64,000 nt of DNA, from NCBI GenBank assembly GCA_964631865.1, contig CAZWAK010000017.1, positions 8,742 through 72,741 on the forward strand. Reading direction: 5' to 3'. The notes under the pieces are model-generated. The model did not search any database. It was not told the DNA's origin and was given only the letters and a program-made list of their open reading frames with translations. The translations under genes were made by a program, and so were the position numbers. Below, one piece after another: positions 8,701 through 16,655 of this stretch (position 1 is its first letter; each line of letters starts with the position of its first letter). The stretch is from JAFDVL01 sp964631865. Its GTDB lineage: Bacteria > Acidobacteriota > Blastocatellia > RBC074.

Positions 8701-10596
8701 CAAGGTAACTTTAGAAGCAACGGGTTTGCCTTCGTAATCGGAAGTTTTCACCCTGATCTTTGCTGTTTCACCTTGAAAATAAATGTAACGGTCAGCATTT
8801 GCGAACGCGACGACATTGCCGCGCACGCCCGTGAACGAGCCTTTGCCTTCGATTTCACGGCGCGCGGAATCCGTGACCATCGCTTCCAACCGATAGACGA
8901 AATCCTGATTGTTTTTGGCGTCGGGTTGCGGCACTTCAAATTCAATATTGACCTTGCCGTCTTTGCCAATCTTCGCTTCGCCGTCCTTCACCATATCGTT
9001 GCCGTAGCCGTAATAATCGCTGCCCTCCTCGTCTTCGCCGCTTTCGCTAATGAAGTCGTCAGCGTCTTCGCTGTCGCGCCACCACGGATGATAGTAGCGC
9101 GAACGGTAGATGTAATATTTGACTTCAGCATTAACGACGGGCGCACCGAAGAAATATTTGGCTTCAATTGTGAAGGTCGTTTTCTCGCCGACGTTGACGA
9201 ATTTTTTCGGCGTGGTGACGGTGACTTTGTATTCCGGCTTTTTGTATTCCTGCACGTCGAAGTAATGGCGCGATTCGGCTCCGTTGACTTCCGCAACGAT
9301 TGCGTAATTGCCGAGCGGCGCTTCTTCGGCAAGTTCGGCTTCGCCGCTGAACGTGCCGCGCGCAGAGAGCGGCAAATCTTTTTCGAGCAGCTTGCCGCCG
9401 TTCGGGTCTTCAATCGTGACGCGCGCCGTGCCGCCCGGATTTTCGTAGCCGTTATCGCCGAGCTTGCGCAAAATGCCTTTGAAATAGACCTTCTGATTCG
9501 GGCGATAAACAGGACGATCCGTGTAAATGTAGCCCGTCAAATTGCCCGCGCCGCCTTCGCCTTCTTCGGTGTTGTCGAGGAAGTAAAAGGCATCAAGATC
9601 AGAGATGGCGAATTGATCTTTCGACGTGGCGAGAATCAACGTTGCATCGCGCCCGGCATCGCCAACATTCAAATTCTCGTCGCGGTCAGGGTCAGGCTTC
9701 GGCTTTGGCACGATGGCTTTCATTACCCCGTTGTTGTCAGTCGCGCCTTTGATCACAGTCTTCTTGCCTTTGATGACCTCGATGTTCATGCCGCCATACG
9801 GCTCGCCCGATTTGCGATTGACGGTGTAGACCAGCATTTCGCCGTCGTCGGTCGTTTTATAAACCATCGTCAAATCGGTCACGATGGCGATGGTGTAGGC
9901 GCGCAGGTCTTTGCCGGTCGCGCTGTTGACGGCTTCGATCAGGTACACGCCCGGCTCGCGCTTGTCCATAATCACCATCTTCGAATCGTATTTGTTTTCG
10001 GTCGAGAGCTTCTGTCGAAACGATGTGACAAGCTGATCCTGATTGAGCAGCGGCACGCGCGCGAAGTCGGCGACGTTGAGCGGCAAGCGGTCGCGTTCGC
10101 CGCCGAGACCGCGAAACTTCACATTGAATTCGACGCGCGATTCGTGTTGCAGTTGTTTGCGGAAATAGTTTTTGACGACGCTCCAAACGGAGGTTTTGAA
10201 GTCGTGAACTTTTTCGAGCACGCCGGGCTTGCTGTCTTTGACGTCGCTGACGGCGTCGTTGGTGTGGAAGTCCGCTTCGCCCATCTGATGCGGGTCGTTG
10301 AGTTGCTTGAAAAACTTCGCCGGGTCTTTGACTTTGTAAATGCGAAAGTCGAGCGCATCAATTGCCTGATAATTCACATAAATCTTCGCGCGGTCGTTCG
10401 AGCCGTACGTGCGATTGGTCGAGAGCGAAAACGAAGGCTTGACCGAAGGCGCAGGGCTAGGAGAAGCAGAAGCGGCGGACGAGGGTGATGCGGCAGCATT
10501 GTTTTGCGCGCGCATTCTCGCGCTTGCCAACACGAAGGCAAGGCCGATGGCCAAACCATAAACAGCCAGAATGGTGAAATTGTTTCGCAGTTTCAT
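5701..10596 (-). CDS. Alpha-2-macroglobulin family protein with thioester motif
   Basis: The 1631-residue protein has an N-terminal export signal (FTILAVYGLAIGLAFVLAS). The start is set at ATG 10596, which has a GGAG box six bases upstream; an ATG at 10650 lies inside a repeat element. Repeated macroglobulin (MG) beta-domains fill the first ~900 residues, including the bait-region-sized insert. The thioester site is YGCTEQT with Cys1152 and Gln1155. The alpha-helical TED toroid follows (DDGGWGWWKDD, AYWLSTKHTAFAIYGL), then a C-terminal receptor-like domain. Bacterial alpha-2-macroglobulins trap proteases in the periplasm and commonly pair with penicillin-binding proteins or with yfaT. Here a DUF1175 (YfaT-like) gene lies just upstream and a transpeptidase fusion lies downstream, which fits an envelope-defence locus. 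Confidence 0.93.
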   Translation of the reverse strand: MKLRNNFTILAVYGLAIGLAFVLASARMRAQNNAAASPSSAASASPSPAPSVKPSFSLSTNRTYGSNDRAKIYVNYQAIDALDFRIYKVKDPAKFFKQLNDPHQMGEADFHTNDAVSDVKDSKPGVLEKVHDFKTSVWSVVKNYFRKQLQHESRVEFNVKFRGLGGERDRLPLNVADFARVPLLNQDQLVTSFRQKLSTENKYDSKMVIMDKREPGVYLIEAVNSATGKDLRAYTIAIVTDLTMVYKTTDDGEMLVYTVNRKSGEPYGGMNIEVIKGKKTVIKGATDNNGVMKAIVPKPKPDPDRDENLNVGDAGRDATLILATSKDQFAISDLDAFYFLDNTEEGEGGAGNLTGYIYTDRPVYRPNQKVYFKGILRKLGDNGYENPGGTARVTIEDPNGGKLLEKDLPLSARGTFSGEAELAEEAPLGNYAIVAEVNGAESRHYFDVQEYKKPEYKVTVTTPKKFVNVGEKTTFTIEAKYFFGAPVVNAEVKYYIYRSRYYHPWWRDSEDADDFISESGEDEEGSDYYGYGNDMVKDGEAKIGKDGKVNIEFEVPQPDAKNNQDFVYRLEAMVTDSARREIEGKGSFTGVRGNVVAFANADRYIYFQGETAKIRVKTSDYEGKPVASKVTLRFIKREWDRVENPNPTGKWDRYLSSLRESTLSSVDVQTNAQGEAEYNYVAQTKASVRFETVITENSKQIVTEADSIWVTDKSDNWGDFASPDFTSIKLVSDKKSYRPGETAKVLATLPTEGASLLVTTELENIKTIRTIKTAGRAAMIEVPIDAKYVPNVYLSVCYVRDGEFYEQSKLLAVPAKDKFLKLEIIPNKKEYKPRETASYTILARNNDGSPAAGAEVSLGVVDEAVYSIAPENAGDMRRTFYGRRYNRVNTSFSTQFHFSGYSGDKPIQIAQNKRAFQLADFKNETQYAEPTIRKEFKDTAFWNANVVTGADGKATVNVPLPDNLTTWRATARAVTGDLKVGSSVGKVLARKDLILRLETPRFLTEGDTVTLAGIVHNYLDADKSTKIDLEVTGAQLLNAASQTITIPKQGEHRVDWKIKASQLGQIKLLAKALTDTESDAIELPLNVQPAGLKQTRGKALALSGETEEQTFDVNLPANAHAEARKLKLEASPSVAGTLFGAFDYLTTYPYGCTEQTMSGFLPNIYVTQALQNIKTATVGANSNLAGKVSRGLKRLYGLQHDDGGWGWWKDDKTDPFMTAYVVDGLTQATRAGYGVESYRISQGRESLKKMIEAHKAEDGKPIDPEFHAYMVYAFVISGEKGDNYLNDLFNQRNNLQPYGRALLALALKERNDKRADQVANDLERGVAADDVSAHWNSTRRPMLDFTEENNLEATALAVKALARIKPNSEVLPKAARWLVMNRNYGAYWLSTKHTAFAIYGLTDYLKASQELTPDYTVEIYLNGEQVHNRRITSAQDQSFTLERKGSAVSGNNQIRIVKRGRGVLYFGSTLDYHTREESVAAQSSPNLKLTREYFRLKVDEAASKWSLEPLSGELKSGDYIVSKLVLTGAKGRQVMIEDPIPAGCEQMANVSGLDLNYSDNKWSSWFSSREFRDNRTVFFVDYFDGDDFFQYAMRVQIPGEFKVSPARAEFMYQTNVNTNTASDKKTIVDRK

Positions 10597-10613
10597 AGCT
10601 TCTCCAATGGTTG

Positions 10614-10783
10614 AATGGAATACGGATGGAACGGATGTTACTGATCTCAACTGATTGCCGGTTTATCTGTTTGAATCCGTCGCATCGGTTGCATCCGTGT
10701 TCTATGGAATGCGGATGGAACGGATGTCACCGATAAAAACCGATCAGTTTGCATCCGCCACATCCGTTCGATCCGTGTTCTAT
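10614..10783. repeat. Two tandem CGGAT/ATCCG repeat elements (~92 and 78 bp)
   Basis: Both copies begin ATGGAAT-CGGATGGAACGGATGT and end ATCCGTGTTCTAT. CGGAT or its relative CGAT recurs at about 9-10 bp on the left side, and ATCCG recurs on the right, so each copy can fold back on itself. The second copy ends inside the stop codon of the Dabb gene. The elements fill the region upstream of the alpha-2-macroglobulin gene. A related copy is at 11988-12072. Confidence 0.75.
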
Positions 10784-11079
10784 TTCGAGATGGCATCGTA
10801 AATCAATACCTTCGACCACAAATCTGCCAATTCCCGAAATCCATCGTGAATCGGATGATCCTGATACAAATCATGTCCTGCCACATCATCAAAGCCGGTC
10901 ACGAGCTTGCAGGAATACGACCGATCAATCACGGGGCGATCCGTGTCCGCAGGCGTGCCGACGAAAAAGAATTTGACGCTCGGAATTTGTTCGAGCGATT
11001 TCACGCCCGCCCAAAATTTGTCTTGTTGTTCCGGGGTGAGGTCGGGTCTGAGCCAGAAATAAACGGAATGTAGAAACAC
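10780..11079 (-). CDS. Dabb (stress-responsive alpha/beta barrel) domain protein
   Basis: A 99-residue protein matching the dimeric A/B-barrel (Dabb) family: an N-terminal MFLHSVYFWLRPDLTPEQ strand, the FFVGTPADTDRPVID middle segment and the terminal HPIHDGFRELADLWSKVLIYDA. These small cytosolic ferredoxin-like proteins are usually annotated as stress responsive, and the actual reaction is unknown. The start is GTG 11079, with GGAGAAAAT upstream at good spacing. It is 11 bp downstream of the DUF1175 gene, so the two are probably co-transcribed. Its stop codon TAG is contributed by the repeat element at 10706-10783. Confidence 0.88.
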   Translation of the reverse strand: MFLHSVYFWLRPDLTPEQQDKFWAGVKSLEQIPSVKFFFVGTPADTDRPVIDRSYSCKLVTGFDDVAGHDLYQDHPIHDGFRELADLWSKVLIYDAISK

Positions 11080-11090
11080 TGATTTTCTCC

Positions 11091-11894
11091 TTATTGCAGT
11101 ATTTTCAGGCGAAAAAAGCCTAGAAAGTTTTTGTTGTTCTCAACGGGTCGCCAACGCGGATCGGGATGTTGCGCCAACACGGACAGCCGCACTTTCTTGA
11201 TCGTCCCCGCATCGTCGGGCGAAGTGCCCGTGTGATACACGACCCAATCCTTCGCGCCTTCGTCGGCCTGTCGCGCCGCGCCGAGAAAAATCATGACGTG
11301 ATACGGATAGCGTTGCACGAAGGCTTGTTGATAAAGGAGCAAATCGCCGGGCTGCGCTTGCGCGGCATCGCGGCTGATGTAGACCGCGTTGTAATTTTTC
11401 AGCGTGCGCGCGTCGGCGAATTCGGAAAACTTGTTGCCCGGCAGGTCGCTTTTCTGAAAGCTGCCAAACTCGACGCGAAACAATTTTTCCCCCAACAATG
11501 ACTTTTCCAACTGCAACGATTGCACGTCCGGCGCAACCGCTTCGTAGCCCGCGCCCATTTTCTGAAACCACAGTCGGTCGTGTTTGCGCAACGCCTCGCG
11601 CATGGCAAAGCGCACCAATCCGGCGCAATCGCGCTGCTCGACATTCCACGCATCACTCAATTGATAAAACTGCATCTCGGCAATCGCAGTGAACCATTTG
11701 CGAAAACTTTCGCGGTCGGACGCGGAGGTCAATTCGACGGAATCCGGGAAACCATCTTGATCGGAATCTCCCCAACTGGGTGCAGGGGGAGGTATTGATT
11801 TTACTGGTGTGGTACGAGCTTGTGGCGCACGCTCACAGGCGCTACACAGCGTGAGGAAGAAGAGGCAACAGCTTGTGAGATGAACTTGCTTCAT
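11091..11894 (-). CDS. DUF1175 (YfaT-like) exported protein
   Basis: A 267-residue lipoprotein or secreted protein (signal HLTSCCLFFLTLCSAC, possible lipobox). The mature part has the DUF1175 hallmarks: RDCAGLVRFAMREALRKHD, then GDLLLYQQ and PYHVMIFLGAA. The Cys and later His arrangement resembles NlpC/P60-type papain-fold hydrolases, so a peptidase-like role is possible but unproven. A calcium-loop-like DSDQDGFPDSVE motif follows the signal. In E. coli yfaT sits beside the alpha-2-macroglobulin yfaS. The same pairing here (with a Dabb gene between) supports the family call and a link to alpha-2-macroglobulin function. Confidence 0.85.
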   Translation of the reverse strand: MKQVHLTSCCLFFLTLCSACERAPQARTTPVKSIPPPAPSWGDSDQDGFPDSVELTSASDRESFRKWFTAIAEMQFYQLSDAWNVEQRDCAGLVRFAMREALRKHDRLWFQKMGAGYEAVAPDVQSLQLEKSLLGEKLFRVEFGSFQKSDLPGNKFSEFADARTLKNYNAVYISRDAAQAQPGDLLLYQQAFVQRYPYHVMIFLGAARQADEGAKDWVVYHTGTSPDDAGTIKKVRLSVLAQHPDPRWRPVENNKNFLGFFRLKILQ

Positions 11895-11987
11895 GCAATT
11901 TCTGTTTGCGACGAAGCGTACTATAGCAAACCTGCGGAAGCCTGAGAACTGTTGCGCCGCGCGGTCAGCATTTGTGGGTAGCCACAG

Positions 11988-12072
11988 AATGGAACACGGA
12001 TTAGACGGATTCTACCGATGATGACAGATTGATTGGTCTTGATCGGTTGTCTCCGTTGCCTCCGTGTTCTAT
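11988..12072. repeat. CGGAT/ATCCG-type repeat element, single copy
   Basis: Starts GAATGGAACACGGATTAGA, carries CGGATTCTACCGAT, and ends CTCCGTGTTCTAT. This is the same architecture as the tandem pair at 10614-10783. It lies in the divergent region between the DUF1175 gene and the ABC-F gene and ends 14 bp before the ABC-F start codon. Confidence 0.7.
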
Positions 12073-12085
12073 CTTTCCTGCGACT

Positions 12086-13975
12086 ATGAACATTCTTTCT
12101 CTCGAAGACATGCACAAATCATTCGGCGTCAAACCGCTGCTCGTCGGCGTGACTTTCGGCCTCGACGAAGCGGACAAAATCGGCGTGATCGGCGCGAACG
12201 GTTCGGGCAAAACGACGCTGCTGAAAATTATCGCGGGCGAAGAAATCGCGGACTCCGGGCGCATCGTCACTGCGAACGAAAAGCGCATCACGTACCTGTC
12301 GCAAAATCCGAGCTTTGAGGAAACCGCGAACGTGCTGGACACAGTACTCGCCGCGCATCAGGCGAAATTGCAATTGCTGCACGAATACGAAACAGCGTGT
12401 GGGGAACTGGCGAACAGCCACGATGAAAAGCTGCTCAAGCGCGTGGACGATTTGTCGCATCAACTCGATTTCACGGGCGCGTGGGACATCGAAGCCGAAG
12501 CCAAAATGGTGCTGCAACAGCTCGGCATCACGGATGTCCGAGCGTCTATTAACACGCTTTCGGGCGGCCAACGCAAACGAGTCGCGTTGGCGCGCGCGCT
12601 CGTGACCAAGCCAGATTTATTGATCCTCGACGAGCCGACGAATCACCTCGATGCCGAAACGGTCGAATGGTTGGAAGAATATTTGAGCGATTTCAAAGGT
12701 GCGTTGTTGCTGGTCACGCACGACCGTTACTTTTTGGATCACGTCGTCAATCGCATTATCGAAATTGATCGCGGGCGTGTCACGCGCTTTGATGGCAATT
12801 ATGCGTATTACCTCGAAAAGAAAGAAGAACTCGACGAGCAACGCGCCATCGAAGGCCAAAAGCGCGAAGCCATGATTCGCCGCGAATTGGCGTGGCTGCG
12901 GCGCGGCGCTCAGGCGCGCACGACCAAACAAAAAGCTCGTGTCCAACGCGCCGAAAATTTAATGGCGCAACCGAAAGATCAAACGAAAGCCGAGTTGGAT
13001 ATTTCCGTTCGTTCGCGTCGTTTGGGCGGCAAGATTTTAGAACTGCATCACGTTGCAAAATCTTACGACGGTCGCACGTTGATTCGTGATTTCAGCTACA
13101 CGCTCAAACGCGGCGAACGAATGGGCATCATCGGAGCGAACGGCGCAGGCAAAACCACGCTGCTCGAAATCATCGCCGGACGCACCGCACCCGACGCGGG
13201 CGAAGTCGTCACGGGCGCAACCGTCGTGCTCGGTTATTACGATCAGGAAAGCCGCGCGCTCGATGACGAACTGCGCGTGATTGATTACATCAAAGAAGTT
13301 GCCGAATGGATCACGACGGCGGACGGCGACAAAATCACGGCGAGCCAGATGCTCACGAAATTTCTCTTCCCGCCCGAAATGCAATACACGCCGATAGCGC
13401 GGCTGTCCGGCGGCGAGCGGCGACGATTGTATTTGCTGCGCGTGCTGATGGGGACGCCGAACGTGTTGATCCTTGACGAAGTCACGAACGATTTGGACAT
13501 CACGACGCTGATGGTGCTGGAAGATTATTTGGAATCGTTCGCCGGGTGTTTGCTTGTCGTCAGCCACGACCGCTACTTTCTGGATCGCACGATAGACAAG
13601 GTCTTTCGTTTTGAGGGCGAGGGCGTGATCCGCGAATATCCCGGCAATTATTCAGCGTTTCTGGAAATCCGCGCACGCGAGGCCGAAGAGCAGGTGGCAG
13701 TAGTTGCGGAGGCGAAAGCGGCCAAGGTTGTGGTTGCCGAGCCTGAAGTTTCTTCCGCCAAACGCAAATTGTCATACAAAGAAACGCGCGAATTGGAAGA
13801 GTTGGAAACGCGGATTGCCGAGGCCGAAACGCGCAAGGTCGAACTGGAAAAACAAATGCACGACCATCCGAGCGATTATGTGTTGATTCAGGAATTGGAT
13901 GCAGAATTGCGAGCGTTGAACGCGAGTTTGGAACGCGATCTGGAACGGTGGGCGGAGTTGGCGGAATTCGCTTGA
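12086..13975 (+). CDS. ABC-F family ATPase
   Basis: A 629-residue soluble protein with two ABC ATPase domains and no membrane segment. Domain 1 has Walker A GANGSGKTT, signature LSGGQRKR and Walker B LLILDEPTNHLD. Domain 2 has GANGAGKTT, LSGGERRR and VLILDEVTNDLD, with Val in place of the usual Pro. An Arg/Lys-rich linker (REAMIRRELAWLRRGAQARTTKQKARVQR) separates the domains, and a C-terminal coiled coil (SYKETRELEELETRIAEAE...) resembles Uup/EttA-type proteins. Family members act on the ribosome or, for Uup, affect DNA transposon excision. The start ATG 12086 is chosen because upstream codons belong to a repeat element. Which ABC-F subfamily it belongs to cannot be settled by eye; Uup is favoured because of the C-terminal coiled coil. 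Confidence 0.92.
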   Translation: MNILSLEDMHKSFGVKPLLVGVTFGLDEADKIGVIGANGSGKTTLLKIIAGEEIADSGRIVTANEKRITYLSQNPSFEETANVLDTVLAAHQAKLQLLHEYETACGELANSHDEKLLKRVDDLSHQLDFTGAWDIEAEAKMVLQQLGITDVRASINTLSGGQRKRVALARALVTKPDLLILDEPTNHLDAETVEWLEEYLSDFKGALLLVTHDRYFLDHVVNRIIEIDRGRVTRFDGNYAYYLEKKEELDEQRAIEGQKREAMIRRELAWLRRGAQARTTKQKARVQRAENLMAQPKDQTKAELDISVRSRRLGGKILELHHVAKSYDGRTLIRDFSYTLKRGERMGIIGANGAGKTTLLEIIAGRTAPDAGEVVTGATVVLGYYDQESRALDDELRVIDYIKEVAEWITTADGDKITASQMLTKFLFPPEMQYTPIARLSGGERRRLYLLRVLMGTPNVLILDEVTNDLDITTLMVLEDYLESFAGCLLVVSHDRYFLDRTIDKVFRFEGEGVIREYPGNYSAFLEIRAREAEEQVAVVAEAKAAKVVVAEPEVSSAKRKLSYKETRELEELETRIAEAETRKVELEKQMHDHPSDYVLIQELDAELRALNASLERDLERWAELAEFA

Positions 13976-14045
13976 GCCGCGTCGCGCTTTGTGCAACCGC
14001 GCCAACGAACGTAGAATGCTCGCCAAATTCGGAAAGGAAATCGTT

Positions 14046-14621
14046 ATGAAAAAGATTCTGATTCTCACGGGCGATGGCGGCGAAAGCTTTGAGACGCTGT
14101 TTGCCTATCATCGCTTTTTGGAAGCGGGCTACGATCCGGTCATTACGACCATGAGCCGCAAGCGCATGCACATGGTCATGCACGATTTTGAAGAAGGCTG
14201 GGACACGTACATCGAACGACAAGGCTACGGCGTCGAATCACACATCGCACTGAGCGAAGTCAACGTGAGCGAATACGAAGCCATTATGATTCCGGGCGGG
14301 CGCGCGCCCGAATATTTGCGGCACAATGCGCTGGTGCAAGCTCTCGTGAAAGAATTCAACGAACGCGGCAAATGGGTGTGGGCGATTTGTCACGGCATTC
14401 AGGTGCTGATTACGTCGGGCGTGCTCCAAGCCGGAATGCGTGTGACGTGCTATGAGCATTGTCGCTCGGAAGCTGAAAGCACAGGGGCGGTGTATGTCGC
14501 CGAATTTCAGGCCGTGCGTGACGGGCGAGTCGTGACAGGCCAAACGTGGCAATCGCACCCGGAATTTTACCGGGAAGTGTTTGCGTGTCTGGCGGAAACC
14601 AGCGTAGCGGCAAGCCAATGA
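14046..14621 (+). CDS. DJ-1/PfpI family protein
   Basis: A 191-residue class I glutamine amidotransferase-like protein. The start is ATG 14046, with GGAAAGGAAAT upstream. The nucleophile elbow is AICHGIQVL, with the Cys expected to be catalytic or redox active, preceded by MIPGGRAPEYLR and the Glu-bearing GDGGESFETLF. Members include proteases, glyoxalases/deglycases and chaperones, and the specific activity cannot be read from sequence. It begins 70 bp after the ABC-F gene and is convergent with the DUF1501 gene. Confidence 0.9.
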   Translation: MKKILILTGDGGESFETLFAYHRFLEAGYDPVITTMSRKRMHMVMHDFEEGWDTYIERQGYGVESHIALSEVNVSEYEAIMIPGGRAPEYLRHNALVQALVKEFNERGKWVWAICHGIQVLITSGVLQAGMRVTCYEHCRSEAESTGAVYVAEFQAVRDGRVVTGQTWQSHPEFYREVFACLAETSVAASQ

Positions 14622-14640
14622 ATAAGGCTTCATCGCGCGC

Positions 14641-16086
14641 CTACGCCAGGATGGGTTGGATGACATTGCCGCCGAAGTCGGTCAAGCGTTCGTCGCGTCC
14701 GTTGTGCTTGAACGTGAGCTTCCACTGATCCAAGCCCATCAAGTGCAAAATCGTCGCGTTGAGGTCGCGCGGATGATAGCGTTCGCCCACGCATTTGAAG
14801 CCGAGTTCATCGGTTTGTCCGATTGTCTGTCCCCCTTTGACGCCGCCGCCGGCCATCCACATCGAAAAACCTTCGTGATTGTGGTCGCGGCCTTTGCCGT
14901 TTTCGGAAACGGGCGTGCGCCCAAACTCCGTACCCCACACGACGAGCGTCGAATCCAGCATGCCGCGACTCTTCAAATCCTTGAGCAACCCGGCGATCGG
15001 TTGATCTGTCCAGAGCGCCATCTTCTCGTGATTTTCTTTGATGAGGTCATGCGCATCCCATTGCGTGCTGACGGGGCCGCCGCCGGAAAACAGCAGCACC
15101 GTGCGCACGCCGCGTTCGACCAGTCGCCGTGCCAATAAGCATCGCGTGCCGAACTCGCGTGTGTGCGGGCTGTCGAGGCCGTAGAGCTTTTTCGTCGCTG
15201 CGGTTTCTTGGCTGATGTCTACGGCTTCGGGCGCGTGTTGCTGCATCCGAAACGCCAGTTCATACGAGGCAATGCGCGCGGTCATTTCGCTGTCTTCGGC
15301 GGCCTGATTCATCTCGTTCATCTTGCGCAGATAGTCGAGCAGATGCCGTTGCTGCGGGCTGTTGATGTGCGCGGGCGGAGCGAGATGCAGAATCGGCGTT
15401 TTGCCGCTGCGCAGTTGCGTGCCTTGATAGAGCGTCGGCAAATAGCCGTTGCCCCACATCGGCGCACCGCCTTCGGGCAAACCTTCGGGCTGTGTCAGCA
15501 CGCAATAGGCAGGCAGGTTTTGACTCTCGGTTCCCAACCCGTATGTCACCCAACTGCCGAGCGACGGATGCCCCGCAAGCACGCGACTCGTCAGCATTTG
15601 ATACATCGCAGGCGCATGCACGGCGCTTTCGGTGTAGCACGAACGAATGACCGCGATGTCGTCAATGCACGACGCGATGTGCGGAAACAGGTCGGACACT
15701 TCGACGCCCGATTGTCCGTGCTTTTGGAATTTCCAATGACTGTGCAGCAGCGGCGTGCCCGGCTTGACGAATTGGCCTTTGACTTCGCCGAACGATTTGG
15801 GCAACTGCTGCCCGTGCATTTGGTCGAGCACTGGCTTCGGATCAAACGTTTCCATCTGACTCGGCCCGCCGACCATGAACAGGTAAATCACGGCTTTCGC
15901 TTTGGCGGCGAAATGCGGCGCTTTGGGCGCGAGCGGATTGTTCGATTGCGGAGTTTGGATTGCGGATTGCGGATTGGCAGCCGTGTCTTGACTCAGCAAA
16001 GCGGACAGCGCGAGTGCGCCGAAGCCGTTGGCAGATTGGGTCAGGAATGCGCGGCGTGATGTGGTAACGGGAATGTGCGGGATCAT
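14641..16086 (-). CDS. DUF1501 domain protein, Tat-exported
   Basis: A 481-residue protein with a twin-arginine-type leader (TSRRAFLTQSANGFGALALSALL). The alkaline-phosphatase/sulfatase-like DUF1501 domain shows FMVGGPSQMETFDPKP, HIASCIDDIAVIRSCYTESAVHAPAMYQM, VVWGTEFGRTPVSE and GRDHNHEGFSMWMAGGGVKGG. In Planctomycetes and Acidobacteria DUF1501 genes usually sit directly beside DUF1549/DUF1553 genes. Here the only such partner is 27 kb away (43697-46327). A heptamer repeat (15944-15975) encodes the linker just after the signal. Start ATG 16086 has CGGAG upstream, three bases after the stop of the coiled-coil gene. Substrate unknown. Confidence 0.92.
   Translation of the reverse strand: MIPHIPVTTSRRAFLTQSANGFGALALSALLSQDTAANPQSAIQTPQSNNPLAPKAPHFAAKAKAVIYLFMVGGPSQMETFDPKPVLDQMHGQQLPKSFGEVKGQFVKPGTPLLHSHWKFQKHGQSGVEVSDLFPHIASCIDDIAVIRSCYTESAVHAPAMYQMLTSRVLAGHPSLGSWVTYGLGTESQNLPAYCVLTQPEGLPEGGAPMWGNGYLPTLYQGTQLRSGKTPILHLAPPAHINSPQQRHLLDYLRKMNEMNQAAEDSEMTARIASYELAFRMQQHAPEAVDISQETAATKKLYGLDSPHTREFGTRCLLARRLVERGVRTVLLFSGGGPVSTQWDAHDLIKENHEKMALWTDQPIAGLLKDLKSRGMLDSTLVVWGTEFGRTPVSENGKGRDHNHEGFSMWMAGGGVKGGQTIGQTDELGFKCVGERYHPRDLNATILHLMGLDQWKLTFKHNGRDERLTDFGGNVIQPILA
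15944..15975. repeat. Heptanucleotide tandem repeat inside the DUF1501 gene
   Basis: Plus-strand units GATTGCG, GAGTTTG, GATTGCG, GATTGCG, GATT. The reverse complement (CGCAATC and CAAACTC units) is the same repeat family as 44170-44204 and 45629-45660. Here it is read as ANPQSAIQTPQS in the linker after the Tat signal. Confidence 0.85.
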
Positions 16087-16089
16087 ACA

Positions 16090-16521
16090 CTACTCCGGGT
16101 TCTCAGACAGTTTGCGGAATTGATCTTCCAGCAAATCTTGTCGCTGCATGATTTCATCCGTGTGCTTGTCATTGCGATTCTGCGCTTCCATCAATCGCAA
16201 ATGCGCATCAATGAGCGCGTTGATTTTGTAATCTGAGTGCTTATGGGAGTCCACCAGTTCTTTTTGGGACTCAGAAAGTGTTTTCATTGACACCGCCAAT
16301 TCACTTTGCGCCTGCGCCAGTTCTTTCATCTTGGCATCCAATCCTTGTTGCGAGCGTGCAAGCTTCAAGGCAATGCGGCGACCCGTTTTCATGATTTGCT
16401 GAATCGTTTCTTCCTGCTTTTGCAGCCGCACTTCCATTGAGCCTTGATGTTCCAGCAAAAAGCCCACTTTTCGCTCGAACTCCGCTTTGATCTCTTCGTA
16501 GGGGTCATTTCCGTTTTTCAT
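16090..16521 (-). CDS. Coiled-coil protein of unknown function
   Basis: A 143-residue hydrophilic protein, almost entirely predicted coiled coil (EIKAEFERKVGFLLEHQGSMEVRLQKQEETIQQIMKTG... through LLEDQFRKLSENPE). It has no membrane segment or enzymatic motif. The start is placed at ATG 16521 because a perfect AGGAGG box lies five bases upstream; upstream in-frame codons to 16677 have no such signal. It ends three bases before the DUF1501 start, so the two probably form an operon. It is divergent from the TPM-domain gene. Confidence 0.75.
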   Translation of the reverse strand: MKNGNDPYEEIKAEFERKVGFLLEHQGSMEVRLQKQEETIQQIMKTGRRIALKLARSQQGLDAKMKELAQAQSELAVSMKTLSESQKELVDSHKHSDYKINALIDAHLRLMEAQNRNDKHTDEIMQRQDLLEDQFRKLSENPE

Positions 16522-16655
16522 ACTCCTCCTGCTTTTTCGGGAACGCGCGTATCGTACAGCGGTTTTCCATTGAATGTACAGCGTCTTCATTTCGTTTTCA
16601 GTACAACCAAAGTCGAATTGACAGTCCTCTGGCAAACGCTTATAACATTCGCACG

